Shown one piece after another: positions 25,500 through 32,832 of a stretch of 50,671 bases of DNA. The translations under genes were made by a program, and so were the position numbers. How positions within the stretch are numbered: position 1 is the stretch's first letter; every line of letters starts with the position of its first letter. The notes under the pieces are model-generated. The model made no database searches, was not told where the DNA came from, and saw only the letters and a program-made list of their open reading frames with translations. Source of the stretch: a virus; the IMG/VR virus record IMGVR_UViG_3300003885_000005, positions 1-50,671 of that record; one strand, given 5' to 3'.

Positions 25500-25600
25500 A
25501 ATCCACCTCCCTTAATTTCTTTATCTGCGGTTGCCGTTGTAAACTGTGACAATTCAAGAAACAATTTATCAACAGTGCTTAATTCAAAGTTATCCCTCAT
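25481..25600 (-). CDS. 39-residue helical micro-protein
   Basis: ATG 25600 follows AAGGAGCTATTAA, a good ribosome site, giving 39 residues: 'MRDNFELSTVDKLFLELSQF' and a Lys/Gly-rich tail. It overlaps the start of the zinc-finger gene by 19 bases in a different frame, and its last codons contain that gene's Shine-Dalgarno site, a layout typical of coupled phage genes. Real expression is likely but unproven. Confidence 0.5.
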   Translation of the reverse strand: MRDNFELSTVDKLFLELSQFTTATADKEIKGGGLWINVQ

Positions 25601-25627
25601 TTAATAGCTCCTTGTTGTGTCTTTTCA

Positions 25628-25735
25628 TTACACGTTTAACTCCCTTCTTGCTTTGTCAATTAATTTCAATTCATTTCTTAGCCATTGAGCATGAGTCAGG
25701 GCAACATCAATACAAACTTCGTTGTAATAGAACAC
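25628..25735 (-). CDS. 35-residue micro-protein candidate
   Basis: An open frame from GTG 25735 overlapping the end of the gene upstream by 29 bases, encoding an amphipathic helix ('LTHAQWLRNELKLIDKARREL'). The ribosome site is weak (AAAGAG). It occupies otherwise empty space between two real genes. Moderate to low certainty. Confidence 0.38.
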   Translation of the reverse strand: MFYYNEVCIDVALTHAQWLRNELKLIDKARRELNV

Positions 25736-26027
25736 TACGGTACTCTTTGTCGGTCCCTAAGAAATCACATGCTTTATTTATTAACTTAAATTTCTTTATC
25801 TGCCTACTCTTTTTTCTCAATGCTTTGTTGGTTTTGCGTAACTCTCTGTGCAACTCAAAAAACTTAGCTTTCCATAAATTTGCTTGTGTTCTGTTTGCAA
25901 GAGGCAGTTCCATGTCAGTTAATTTATAACGCTGCAAATATACATTAATCATATTGCAAGTGCCATCATGCGACACTTCGCAATCATTCTCTTTGCAACT
26001 ATTACAGAATGGGTTGTCGTTATTCAT
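25707..26027 (-). CDS. Cys-cluster plus coiled-coil small protein
   Basis: A 106-residue protein behind AAAGGAGAAAAA. The N terminus has four or five cysteines in 'CNSCKENDCEVSHDGTC', a likely zinc knuckle. Residues ~50-85 are a basic helix ('FFELHRELRKTNKALRKKSRQIKKF') that may form a coiled coil or bind nucleic acid. Family not recognised. Confidence 0.65.
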   Translation of the reverse strand: MNNDNPFCNSCKENDCEVSHDGTCNMINVYLQRYKLTDMELPLANRTQANLWKAKFFELHRELRKTNKALRKKSRQIKKFKLINKACDFLGTDKEYRSVLLQRSLY

Positions 26028-26114
26028 TTTTCTCCTTTCAGGACTGGCTTAGAATGGCTCTGACTTTCACAGATTCCGTTCATCGGGTCTTGCACTGCCG
26101 GAAGGCTTTAACTG

Positions 26115-26558
26115 TCATTCTTTACCGGCCCGTTCGATTTTCCAATTATCTTTAAGCACCAATTTATCCTTTTTGATCGTTCTGTCCCAGTCAATATCAG
26201 CGAGGGTTAGGGGTTCTTTGATAATGCCAGTACCTTTGCAGGTAGAGCATTCCTTCATAACAGTTCCAAATTCAGTTTCTACGAAAATAAACCGCTTACC
26301 ATTGGGAAAATTCCCGTCATGGGGAATATCACACTTCTTTACTTTCATCAGCGTCCTCTGCCCGTTGTCGCAGTGGGGACATTTTTCACTTATTCTTTGA
26401 TGATTTACCCCGCCCTCCTCCCATGTTTCGCTATGCGTAATTCCATTATCACAATCACATGGCACGGTTATGGGTATTGAGAAGATACGGTCAGCAAGCT
26501 CATGTGGAAGTAAATCTGTATCGAATATTAAGTTCTCTATCTCCTCACTCAGCATCAT
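26115..26558 (-). CDS. Zinc-finger protein with 'EIENLIxDT' N terminus
   Basis: A 147-residue protein with CDCDNG, CPHCDNG and CSTCKGTG cysteine pairs, like DnaJ central zinc modules. The N terminus 'MMLSEEIENLIFDTDLLPHELADRIFSI' resembles that of the neighbour at 26948-27205, indicating duplication. It starts in an ATGA overlap with the tiny gene upstream. May be an adaptor protein; the function is unknown. Confidence 0.72.
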   Translation of the reverse strand: MMLSEEIENLIFDTDLLPHELADRIFSIPITVPCDCDNGITHSETWEEGGVNHQRISEKCPHCDNGQRTLMKVKKCDIPHDGNFPNGKRFIFVETEFGTVMKECSTCKGTGIIKEPLTLADIDWDRTIKKDKLVLKDNWKIERAGKE

Positions 26559-26731
26559 GGTTTCTCCTTTCTCGACTTTGCTTTTCTTAAAAGTGTTACA
26601 ATATTATCAACTATAATTTTTATATCATCTGGATGAAAGGCTTCACTTTCTTTTAATCCGCGTTCAATATTTTTACGAGCCATGTTTTTGTATTTTTCAA
26701 CATCTAATCGAAAACATCTACCCCACATCAT
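26555..26731 (-). CDS. 58-residue helical basic protein
   Basis: ATG 26731 follows TTAAAGGAGAAACC; the frame runs 58 codons and ends in the ATGA that starts the gene at 26558. 'LDVEKYKNMARKNIERGLKESEAFHPDDIKIIVDNIVTLLRKAKSRK' is clearly helical. The ribosome-site leader (GGAGAAACCATGATG) is repeated before the next gene, a local duplication of initiation signals. Confidence 0.65.
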   Translation of the reverse strand: MMWGRCFRLDVEKYKNMARKNIERGLKESEAFHPDDIKIIVDNIVTLLRKAKSRKEKP

Positions 26732-26741
26732 GGTTTCTCCT

Positions 26742-26951
26742 TTAAATTACTTCTTCGAGGTTTTTGCACATTGTAGGTTTGAGTACCCATCCCTCAGGTG
26801 TTCGTTTTAGAAAGAAGAAATTTAAATCACATGTCGCATGACCACCCTCATTGTCGAAGAATTGACATATAAGATTATCTTTTCCACCCCAACAATATAG
26901 GGTGTCGGGAACTTCGATCGGATAATTTACTTTAATTTTGTTTCTAATCAT
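26742..26951 (-). CDS. Hypothetical protein, 69 residues
   Basis: A small protein with three or four scattered cysteines and a Phe/Leu-rich centre ('ATCDLNFFFLKRTPEGWVLKPTMC'). It starts in an ATGA overlap with the gene upstream (26948). No family recognised. Confidence 0.6.
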   Translation of the reverse strand: MIRNKIKVNYPIEVPDTLYCWGGKDNLICQFFDNEGGHATCDLNFFFLKRTPEGWVLKPTMCKNLEEVI

Positions 26952-27205
26952 TTCTCCCCCATCAAGTCCCCGATTGTTTTGGTTAGGCGGCCCTTAAAAC
27001 ATCTATTGCATATACCGACAATTCCTGCATCGTCATATAACTTGCCATAATCACAATCAGGACACTTCACCTTAACCTCCATATCCTTAGAAACGTAGTC
27101 GCGGTTGATGAGGGCCATTATCCGCTTAGTATAATAACTAGCTATATATTCATCCGGGATATACATTGTATCAATTATTAGATTCTCAATCTCTCTCTTA
27201 ATCAT
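26948..27205 (-). CDS. Zinc-ribbon paralogue with 'EIENLIIDT' N terminus
   Basis: An 85-residue protein. N-terminal 'IKREIENLIIDTMYIPDEYIASYYTKRIM' matches the start of the protein at 26115-26558 in pattern. CPDCDYG and CNRC form one zinc ribbon, against three cysteine pairs in the longer copy. Starts inside the last codons of the Lar-like gene (8-base overlap). Likely the product of a duplication followed by loss of one or more zinc modules. Confidence 0.7.
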   Translation of the reverse strand: MIKREIENLIIDTMYIPDEYIASYYTKRIMALINRDYVSKDMEVKVKCPDCDYGKLYDDAGIVGICNRCFKGRLTKTIGDLMGEK

Positions 27206-27377
27206 TGGCCCTCCTGTTCCATGCTTTAATAAGCAACTTTTTTGTTCTTCTATATATAAGCACTGTAATCAAGAGAGATTTGCAATAATGCAATATTCTT
27301 GGTGCTTCATTCCATGAGGTGTCTCCGGTAATTCGCACATTCCTTACACAAAACGGACACTTCTTTAATTCAGTCAT
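27198..27377 (-). CDS. Lar-like small zinc protein (divergent)
   Basis: A 59-residue protein. 'TELKKCPFC' at the start and 'AWNRRA' at the end are the conserved ends of Lar/restriction-alleviation-type phage proteins, but the centre lacks the usual second C-x-x-C (only one Cys, 'HYC'), so it may be divergent. It overlaps the genes on both sides by 8 bases. In Rac prophage Lar modulates a type I restriction enzyme; whether this one does is unknown. Confidence 0.62.
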   Translation of the reverse strand: MTELKKCPFCVRNVRITGDTSWNEAPRILHYCKSLLITVLIYRRTKKLLIKAWNRRAND

Positions 27378-27597
27378 TAGTATCCCTCTCCTTAAAAAGC
27401 TTTATCATTTCACCCTTACATGTTCCTACGTCAATGCCCCTATATGCTACATGCTCAGGTTTTGCTAATTGCTTACTGTTATTAACCCAGTCAATTTTAT
27501 TGCAAGTTCTACAGCCCCAGGCAACATGTTCTCTTGTCATAACTCCCTCCTTTCTTAAATTGTGTCCGAATAAATAGCAAATTAATCTCTCTTTCAT
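27370..27597 (-). CDS. Small 'LFGHN' CxxC protein
   Basis: A 75-residue protein beginning 'MKERLICYLFGHNLRKEG', like a widespread phage family with a short helix followed by one C-x-x-C ('CRTC'). Its start overlaps the end of the gene upstream and its stop overlaps the Lar-like gene. Function unknown. Confidence 0.68.
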   Translation of the reverse strand: MKERLICYLFGHNLRKEGVMTREHVAWGCRTCNKIDWVNNSKQLAKPEHVAYRGIDVGTCKGEMIKLFKERDTND

Positions 27598-27713
27598 TCA
27601 ATCCCTCTCGTATACATGCAAGTATGACCTCCCACGTCCTCACAGTTACCGCTATCATCAAGCGGACTGCCGCATATAGGACATTCGGGTTCTTTATCTT
27701 CTGACACGTTCAT
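27594..27713 (-). CDS. 39-residue zinc-knuckle micro-protein
   Basis: ATG 27713 in an ATGA overlap with the gene upstream. Contains CPIC and two more cysteines (C-E-D-V-G-G-H-T-C), enough for one zinc site. Stop overlaps the next start. Preserved overlaps at both ends support a real gene despite its size. Confidence 0.6.
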   Translation of the reverse strand: MNVSEDKEPECPICGSPLDDSGNCEDVGGHTCMYTRGIE

Positions 27714-27871
27714 TTTGCCTCTTTATATCCCTTTTTAAATATTTGTTTTCTGCTCTCACATTCACAAGGTTCACAGTTAATAACATAGCTGCCATCTATG
27801 TCAGTATGAGTTTCAATTATTACTAAATCAGCTCCACAATTATTGCATACTATTATTATTGTTGGTTTCAT
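27710..27871 (-). CDS. 53-residue zinc-ribbon protein
   Basis: ATG 27871 follows AAAAGGAGGAATCCAA. Cysteines are in CNNC and CEPCEC, a compact zinc ribbon, with a basic C terminus. Coupled by ATGA to the next gene. Function unknown. Confidence 0.68.
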   Translation of the reverse strand: MKPTIIIVCNNCGADLVIIETHTDIDGSYVINCEPCECESRKQIFKKGYKEAK

Positions 27872-27887
27872 TTGGATTCCTCCTTTT

Positions 27888-28094
27888 CTACATACGTATT
27901 ATTTCATCGCACCGGAATGTTAGTTCATTAACATTAACTATAATTCCATTCTTCGTTAAACTATCATTAACTACTACTTTAGGTGCCTCTATATAAGATG
28001 TAGTAAGTATAGTACTTCTAAAACCATTAAGTACTTGTACTAAATTAATCTCGTAATCAACAACTCTCGCAATTTCTAAAACTGTTTTTAACAT
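27888..28094 (-). CDS. Hypothetical protein, 68 residues
   Basis: ATG 28094 is chosen because AGGGGG lies just before it; a longer frame to 28112 would need TTG. Beta-rich, with 'NGFRSTILTTSYIEAPKVVVNDSLTKNGIIVNVNELTF', no cysteine pair. First small gene after the polymerase. Function unknown. Confidence 0.6.
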   Translation of the reverse strand: MLKTVLEIARVVDYEINLVQVLNGFRSTILTTSYIEAPKVVVNDSLTKNGIIVNVNELTFRCDEIIRM

Positions 28095-28119
28095 AAAACC
28101 CCCTATAACCAATCATTTT

Positions 28120-30432
28120 TTACTCCAGATCCCTCCAGTTCTTACCACTTTTAGTATCACTAGGAATATAAAAAGTTCTTCCATGATACGTCAACTCATA
28201 CTTAAAAAGCTCATGTACCTTATCCACCACAAACTTCCTCATGCTTATTGGGTGTTGTATAAGCAATGAATCATGCACTTGCAACTTAACACTAATATCT
28301 TTATGTTTCTTACAAACTTCATTATAGAACCTAATAATGCCTTTATTAATAACAGTTCCAACAACCTCTTGCGGCTCGTAAGCAACACACTCTTTAACTA
28401 AATCCGGACCCAGACGGCCAAAGAAAATCCTCTTTCGGCCAGTAGCGGTTGTGTGTGTTTTGGTACGTTTTAGCTCATCATCTAATGTCTTGAATAACCT
28501 CTCCAGGTTTGGGTTCAAGTCATAGAACTTCCTCTGTAGTTGCTTAGCCTCGGCGGCTGGTATTCTAAGTTGCTTTTGTATCCCTATGAAAGAGCCACGT
28601 TTCTCAAGTGTGTGTCGGAGCTTCTTAGCTCTAAAATATTTAGACAGGGTATCTTTACCCTCTGCCTCACGTTTGAGTTTATCTTCTTTAACCTCATCTG
28701 GATTCATATTAAACACAAGACAGGCTGTATAAGTATGTATGTTTTTATCCATCTCAAATATTTTAATAGAAGCTTCATCACCAGACCAATACGCAACTAT
28801 CATAGACTCAGCGCCTTTAAGATCAGCCTCGGTGAACTCCATACCCTCATCTGGAACAAGTATATCTCTAATCTTTTTAGGTATATTTTGAGCGTTTGTT
28901 CCAAAACCAAATGTACTTGTAGATGAACTTAAGCGATAAGTCTCAGCGCCGGTAGGATTAATATTGAACATAAATCTGCCATTAATAGGATCAGTTAAGT
29001 CAACAAGCCAAGTTGATATAAGCTTTCTTTCGCTCCTTATATTAATAACCTCAGCAATCTCTGGTGATTGTATGCTGAGTTTCTCAAGAGCGTCGGCATT
29101 AGAAGTAGGTTTGCCTCCTTTCATTATAGGTTTTAACTTAAGTGTCCCATAAGCTAACTTCATCATCTGTTGTGGGGAGTGAGGGTTTACTCCATTGAAG
29201 GTCTTAGCAAACTTTTCTTCTCTTTGTTTAAGTGACTTTTTATAGTATTCAATGTGCTCATTAAGTCTCTTAACATCTACTCTTATTCCACTCATTTGCA
29301 TAAATAGAAGTGGTTCAAGCAACTCCATCATATAATCATAAGTGTGCCGAACACCAAGCTCATTTATTTCTTTTTCAAGTTCTTCATACACCTCATATGT
29401 TACAGCTGAGTCACGAGCAGAGTAGGTCCAGTTCTGCTCATCAGTTGAGGTGCCGGCTAACCATGTTTTTAGATCGTCTTTATAATAAGGCTCATTAGTA
29501 TATATCGAAGCAAGAAAATCTAAACCCTTTGGAAGCTCTGAATAACATGAGTGCTGTGCAATCATAGTATCATACCACGGCTTCTTAACAAGTACACCCC
29601 AGTTACGCATTATCCACTTAATATCGTGACTTATATTTTGACCTATCTTTAAGTCATCTCTGTTAAAGACTTTTTCCATTGCCTTCCAAATTATTCTTAA
29701 GTTTCCCCATGAACCCCAATACGATTTAGTTGTTGGTATGCTTATAGACTCATCTTTAGAAAATGCAAATGATATGCAGTGTATCCAATTTGGTTTATTC
29801 TCAATATCATAAGCGAAGTTGCCTCTGTTATCACCAAGAAAGTGCAAGACGTCATCCATGGTGGGTTCAATAATCAAGTTCCGTTTAGGCAGAATAACTT
29901 CTGGAAATTCACTTTCTTTAAGTATCTTCTTTAAATCAAATCTTTGAACGGGATTAAGCTTCCAACTATTATTTATAGCAGCTGGGTGATAGGTGCCTAT
30001 AACTTTAACTACATGACCATTGGGTAGAGTGGTTGATAAAATACTTCCACGCCATTTACCTATTTGTGTCTTACCGGTGAGAGCCCATAAGGGATTCGCA
30101 CCTAATGGAACAATTATATTAGTATCTAATTCATCGAGCTCTTTTAGTAGCTCATCTTTGAGTTTAAGAAGCTGTGCTGTTGGTTGTTTACCTTTCCAGA
30201 ACATTTTATTAAACATTTTAGGTGGAACAGCGAGCTTAGATATGTTGGTAAGATAACATTGCTGACGTGAGATGCCAGTCATATGCAGGTTGCTATTAAG
30301 GATTCGGCCAGAAGTCCCAACAAATGGTTGGAGGTTGGCTACTTCTTCGACCCAAGGAGCCTCACCAATGAAGGCTATCTTACACTTTTTGGGTCCTACA
30401 GGTGGAACGTAGATGGTGCCGAGGGCCATCAT
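28120..30432 (-). CDS. Uracil-DNA-glycosylase / family A DNA polymerase fusion
   Basis: A 770-residue replicative polymerase. Residues ~15-185 are a UDG family 4/5-like domain: 'GEAPWVEE...PFVG' at 23-39, 'TNISKLAVPP' at 62-71 and H149-P-A-A, but without the cysteines of iron-sulphur UDGs. A 3'-5' exonuclease follows with Exo I 'DIE', Exo II 'NISHD' and Exo III 'YSARD'. The polymerase has motif A 'ADLKGAES' (~532), motif B with conserved Lys/Arg near 'KRGSFIGIQ', and motif C 'VHDSLL' (~718). It starts in a TGATG overlap with the methyltransferase gene. The glycosylase part may edit uracil or act as a clamp-like accessory domain; its activity cannot be judged from sequence. Confidence 0.88.
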   Translation of the reverse strand: MMALGTIYVPPVGPKKCKIAFIGEAPWVEEVANLQPFVGTSGRILNSNLHMTGISRQQCYLTNISKLAVPPKMFNKMFWKGKQPTAQLLKLKDELLKELDELDTNIIVPLGANPLWALTGKTQIGKWRGSILSTTLPNGHVVKVIGTYHPAAINNSWKLNPVQRFDLKKILKESEFPEVILPKRNLIIEPTMDDVLHFLGDNRGNFAYDIENKPNWIHCISFAFSKDESISIPTTKSYWGSWGNLRIIWKAMEKVFNRDDLKIGQNISHDIKWIMRNWGVLVKKPWYDTMIAQHSCYSELPKGLDFLASIYTNEPYYKDDLKTWLAGTSTDEQNWTYSARDSAVTYEVYEELEKEINELGVRHTYDYMMELLEPLLFMQMSGIRVDVKRLNEHIEYYKKSLKQREEKFAKTFNGVNPHSPQQMMKLAYGTLKLKPIMKGGKPTSNADALEKLSIQSPEIAEVINIRSERKLISTWLVDLTDPINGRFMFNINPTGAETYRLSSSTSTFGFGTNAQNIPKKIRDILVPDEGMEFTEADLKGAESMIVAYWSGDEASIKIFEMDKNIHTYTACLVFNMNPDEVKEDKLKREAEGKDTLSKYFRAKKLRHTLEKRGSFIGIQKQLRIPAAEAKQLQRKFYDLNPNLERLFKTLDDELKRTKTHTTATGRKRIFFGRLGPDLVKECVAYEPQEVVGTVINKGIIRFYNEVCKKHKDISVKLQVHDSLLIQHPISMRKFVVDKVHELFKYELTYHGRTFYIPSDTKSGKNWRDLE

Positions 30433-31769
30433 CCATCTCCTATCTTATCCAAGAGCCCTGCATCCTTAGCACTCAGAAAGTCCGCAATCCTAAGCAACGC
30501 TCTGTCATAGTTAACTTGGTCAAGTTCAAATCCAAGTGCCTTGCATCCACTCTTGATACCAGCAATAATCGTGGTAGCACTCCCAGCAAATGGATCTAAG
30601 ATAGTCTGACCTGGTAAGCAGAACCGACTAACTAGCTCTTCCATAAGTGGGAGCGGCTTCTCCACCACATGAACTTTCTCCGAGATCGAGACCCCAGGGA
30701 AAGGTAGTATGTTACTTTGACCTCTTTTAACCAGTGAGTAGTCACCTCTTGTGCCATAGAGGAAGGCTTCATAAGATCGAGCCATGTTCTTGGACGGTAC
30801 ACTAGTTTGGCCCGGGCCGCCTGTACGATGCCAAATACCAGGGATGGGGTCAACGGAGAAACCTATCTGAGTAAACCTGTCAGCCAACCAACCAAAGTTG
30901 CTTAAGCTGTTTGGCTTATGTTTGTGGTCACAGAAGAAAACAAAACAGGCATCCTTTGCCATAACCCGATCAAGTTTATTAATCAACGTATCTATCATTG
31001 TAAAGTACTCTGCCTCATCATCATCATAAGTACTATTATCTTGAGCGGCTTGAGAGTCAGATGAAACCTTCTTAATTTTCTTTAGGTCTATACCATAAGG
31101 TGGGTCGGTTATCAAGGCACTGATGGAGCCAGCGGGTAGGCTATCTATTAGCTCCAAACACGAGCCATTGAAGAGGTAATTCTGTGCTTTGGAACCATAA
31201 TTAGTCTTCTTCTTCCTAATCGCTAGCTCAGCATGAGTTTCATCCAACTTGTACTTCTGTAAGACTTTCAAAGCCGACTCTCGAGTCTTACACCTAACAA
31301 ACATTTCAGGATCAACCTTAAGGGCCTCAGCCAAACCCAAATCAGTGCTAATAGCCCCAGTAGACAGGCCAGTTTTCTTTGCAGCCATACGTAGGGGCAT
31401 TTTCTTATACTTAGCCTTTAACATATCCATCAAGTCGGTAGTAGCTGACACTTTCTCACGCCAGTCGAAGTCTTTGCGCTCGAGGTTCTCAGTTATCTCC
31501 CATATGCGGTGGTCTACTTCATCCAGAGTCGTGATGATGGCCCGAACGTGTACTTCTGCTTTCTTACAGGCGGCCGTTCGCCTCTCTCCGGCAACCAACG
31601 TATATCTACCGGGTACGTCGGCTGGAATTACGATTATAGGGATTATGTTTTTTCCTAATGTTTTGATACTTTCTGATAATGACTCTATATCACCAAGGTC
31701 TTTTCGGTATCGGTCAGAGTCTATTATAATATCGTCTGGGTTGAGTAGAGCAATGTTGTCAGTGGTCAT
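30429..31769 (-). CDS. ParB-like domain / DNA methyltransferase fusion
   Basis: A 446-residue protein. Residues ~10-100 form a ParB/Srx domain with G-E-R-R-T-A-A at 61-67 and 'ENLERKDF'. About 110-190 is a helix-turn-helix region ('RMAAKKTGLSTGAISTDLGLAEAL'). The C-terminal half is an N4/N6-type DNA methyltransferase: 'DPPYG' at ~221 and, after a recognition region, 'DPFAGSATT' at ~390, giving the motif IV-then-I order of class beta enzymes. It probably methylates phage DNA against restriction or for regulation; the ParB part would give sequence-specific binding. Coupled to the polymerase gene. Confidence 0.87.
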   Translation of the reverse strand: MTTDNIALLNPDDIIIDSDRYRKDLGDIESLSESIKTLGKNIIPIIVIPADVPGRYTLVAGERRTAACKKAEVHVRAIITTLDEVDHRIWEITENLERKDFDWREKVSATTDLMDMLKAKYKKMPLRMAAKKTGLSTGAISTDLGLAEALKVDPEMFVRCKTRESALKVLQKYKLDETHAELAIRKKKTNYGSKAQNYLFNGSCLELIDSLPAGSISALITDPPYGIDLKKIKKVSSDSQAAQDNSTYDDDEAEYFTMIDTLINKLDRVMAKDACFVFFCDHKHKPNSLSNFGWLADRFTQIGFSVDPIPGIWHRTGGPGQTSVPSKNMARSYEAFLYGTRGDYSLVKRGQSNILPFPGVSISEKVHVVEKPLPLMEELVSRFCLPGQTILDPFAGSATTIIAGIKSGCKALGFELDQVNYDRALLRIADFLSAKDAGLLDKIGDG

Positions 31770-31993
31770 TTATCCTCCTTCATTTTAGCCAGCAATTTAG
31801 CCAACTGTTCTTTAGACAACCCCTTTACTAAATCATTAAGCTGACGCTCAGCATTGGATACTATCTTTGGTTTCTTTGTAGAGCTGGTTCTTTTTGCTAC
31901 GATTTTTAGCTTACTCAACAAGTGAGCTTGTTTCTCCAACTCTTCATCTGTACATTCGCTGGCGGGTTTATCAATTAGATCTTTTAGTTCCAT
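31766..31993 (-). CDS. Small helical protein with 'LSKEQLAKLL' tail
   Basis: 75 residues from ATG 31993, which follows GGGAGGAGGATTG and overlaps the stop of the gene upstream by one base; an earlier in-frame codon is not needed. Mostly helical and charged. Its C-terminal 'VKGLSKEQLAKLLAKMKEDK' resembles the tails of the proteins at 34571 and 37390. Function unknown. Confidence 0.65.
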   Translation of the reverse strand: MELKDLIDKPASECTDEELEKQAHLLSKLKIVAKRTSSTKKPKIVSNAERQLNDLVKGLSKEQLAKLLAKMKEDK

Positions 31994-32178
31994 CAATCCT
32001 CCTCCCATTTCTCTGCAACTTTCTTTCCAGCCTCATCAACCTTACCATATTTTAGAAACGCCCTGTAAAGGCATCTTGTCAAGATAGATATCTGTCCAGT
32101 CTCGGTACAACTTCTCAAGAGTTGCTCATGTAGCTCAGGTGCTATCTCTACATGGATTTGTTTCTTTGGTTTAGACAT
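31993..32178 (-). CDS. Ribbon-helix-helix type DNA-binding protein
   Basis: A 61-residue protein: one beta strand ('KQIHVEIAPEL') followed by two helices ('HEQLLRSCTETGQISILTRCLYRAFLKYG'), the CopG/Arc fold layout, where paired strands of a dimer contact DNA. Together with the ParB fusion it is the only obvious DNA-binding regulator in the genome and therefore a candidate partner of the dispersed palindromes. AAGGAGGCTCAATAA precedes the ATG. Confidence 0.72.
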   Translation of the reverse strand: MSKPKKQIHVEIAPELHEQLLRSCTETGQISILTRCLYRAFLKYGKVDEAGKKVAEKWEED

Positions 32179-32316
32179 TTATTGAGCCTCCTTCAAATAT
32201 TCAGACTTTACTGTTTCCACAATAAGCTTCTGGGTGTTTAGTGTAGAACCAAAGTATGATAACAAAGTAAAGCCTACCAGTAATACAATAATTATAATCT
32301 TGTCGTGTATTTCCAT
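32179..32316 (-). CDS. 45-residue single-span membrane protein
   Basis: ATG 32316 follows TAGGAGATTAAT. Residues ~6-23 ('KIIIIVLLVGFTLLSYFG') form one transmembrane helix; the rest is polar. It ends one base before the next ATG and its last codons contain that gene's Shine-Dalgarno site. Unknown function. Confidence 0.65.
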   Translation of the reverse strand: MEIHDKIIIIVLLVGFTLLSYFGSTLNTQKLIVETVKSEYLKEAQ

Positions 32317-32325
32317 ATTAATCTC

Positions 32326-32649
32326 CTATAACTTTATCCTCATAAGCTGTTCTATAACCAACCTAATCATTAAATCATGGCAAGTACGACCTTCTTGACA
32401 AGTATGCCCACAAGCAGCTGTAAGTGTCTTAACAGCAATACCATGAGGTGTATTTTTAATTAAGGTGTTAATAAGCGCCACATTGGATTCTAGGTGAGAG
32501 CTAGCACATCCACCCGCTTTACCCATAGAAGCTTTTATGCCAGATATAATAGTTCTTTCTTCATCTTTAAATATAATATGAATGTATAAGTCACCACATC
32601 CAGTCTTTAGTTGATGAGTTTCGCTTGGCCATATTGTTGGATCTTTCAA
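32326..32649 (-). CDS. TSCPD-domain protein
   Basis: 107 residues from TTG 32649, chosen because AAAGGAGACATT lies directly before it and because the longer frame would run through a structured RNA. 'KTGCGDLYIHIIF', 'GKAGGCASSHLESNVALINTLIKN' and the closing cysteines match the TSCPD domain found at the end of B12-dependent and other ribonucleotide reductases and as stand-alone phage proteins. No reductase gene is in this genome, so it may act with the host enzyme or have another metal-binding role. Confidence 0.75.
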   Translation of the reverse strand: MKDPTIWPSETHQLKTGCGDLYIHIIFKDEERTIISGIKASMGKAGGCASSHLESNVALINTLIKNTPHGIAVKTLTAACGHTCQEGRTCHDLMIRLVIEQLMRIKL

Positions 32650-32666
32650 AATGTCTCCTTTAGTAA

Positions 32667-32826
32667 TGTAGAACAGAGGCAGGATTCGATACCTGCATGG
32701 GATAACCCGTTGTACAGTGATGTTTCCTATGTACAATAGTAGGGATACCCTTATCACTATTAGCGTCTACTTATCATGGTTACTCTTAATAAAGTATTAT
32801 CCACGCTTCCGCCACTCTGTCCTACA
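32667..32826 (-). ncRNA. Structured tRNA-like RNA element (candidate)
   Basis: A 160-nt minus-strand element closed by a 12-bp helix (TGTAGGACAGAG with CTCTGTTCTACA, one G-U). Inside, directly before the 3' strand, is a T-arm-like hairpin GCAGG-TATCGAAT-CCTGC, and directly after the 5' strand is TGGCGGAA as in leucine tRNAs, with GTAGACGC further on. Extra hairpins separate these parts: AATAGT...ACTATT enclosing AGGG-TAT-CCCT, and GTACA...TGTAC. Too long for a normal tRNA and no clear anticodon loop. Could be a decayed or expanded tRNA, or a regulatory leader of the TSCPD gene. Confidence 0.42.
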
Positions 32827-32832
32827 CATTTA

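Noticed and set aside
26028-26114. Small open frame of about 23 codons between 26115 and 26027
   Set aside because: It is very short with a GTG start and no convincing ribosome site, so it is below what can be supported.
32667-32826. Calling this region a normal tRNA gene
   Set aside because: It is 160 nt long, its T loop has 8 instead of 7 bases, no anticodon loop is clear and the closing helix is 12 bp. Reported only as a tRNA-like candidate.
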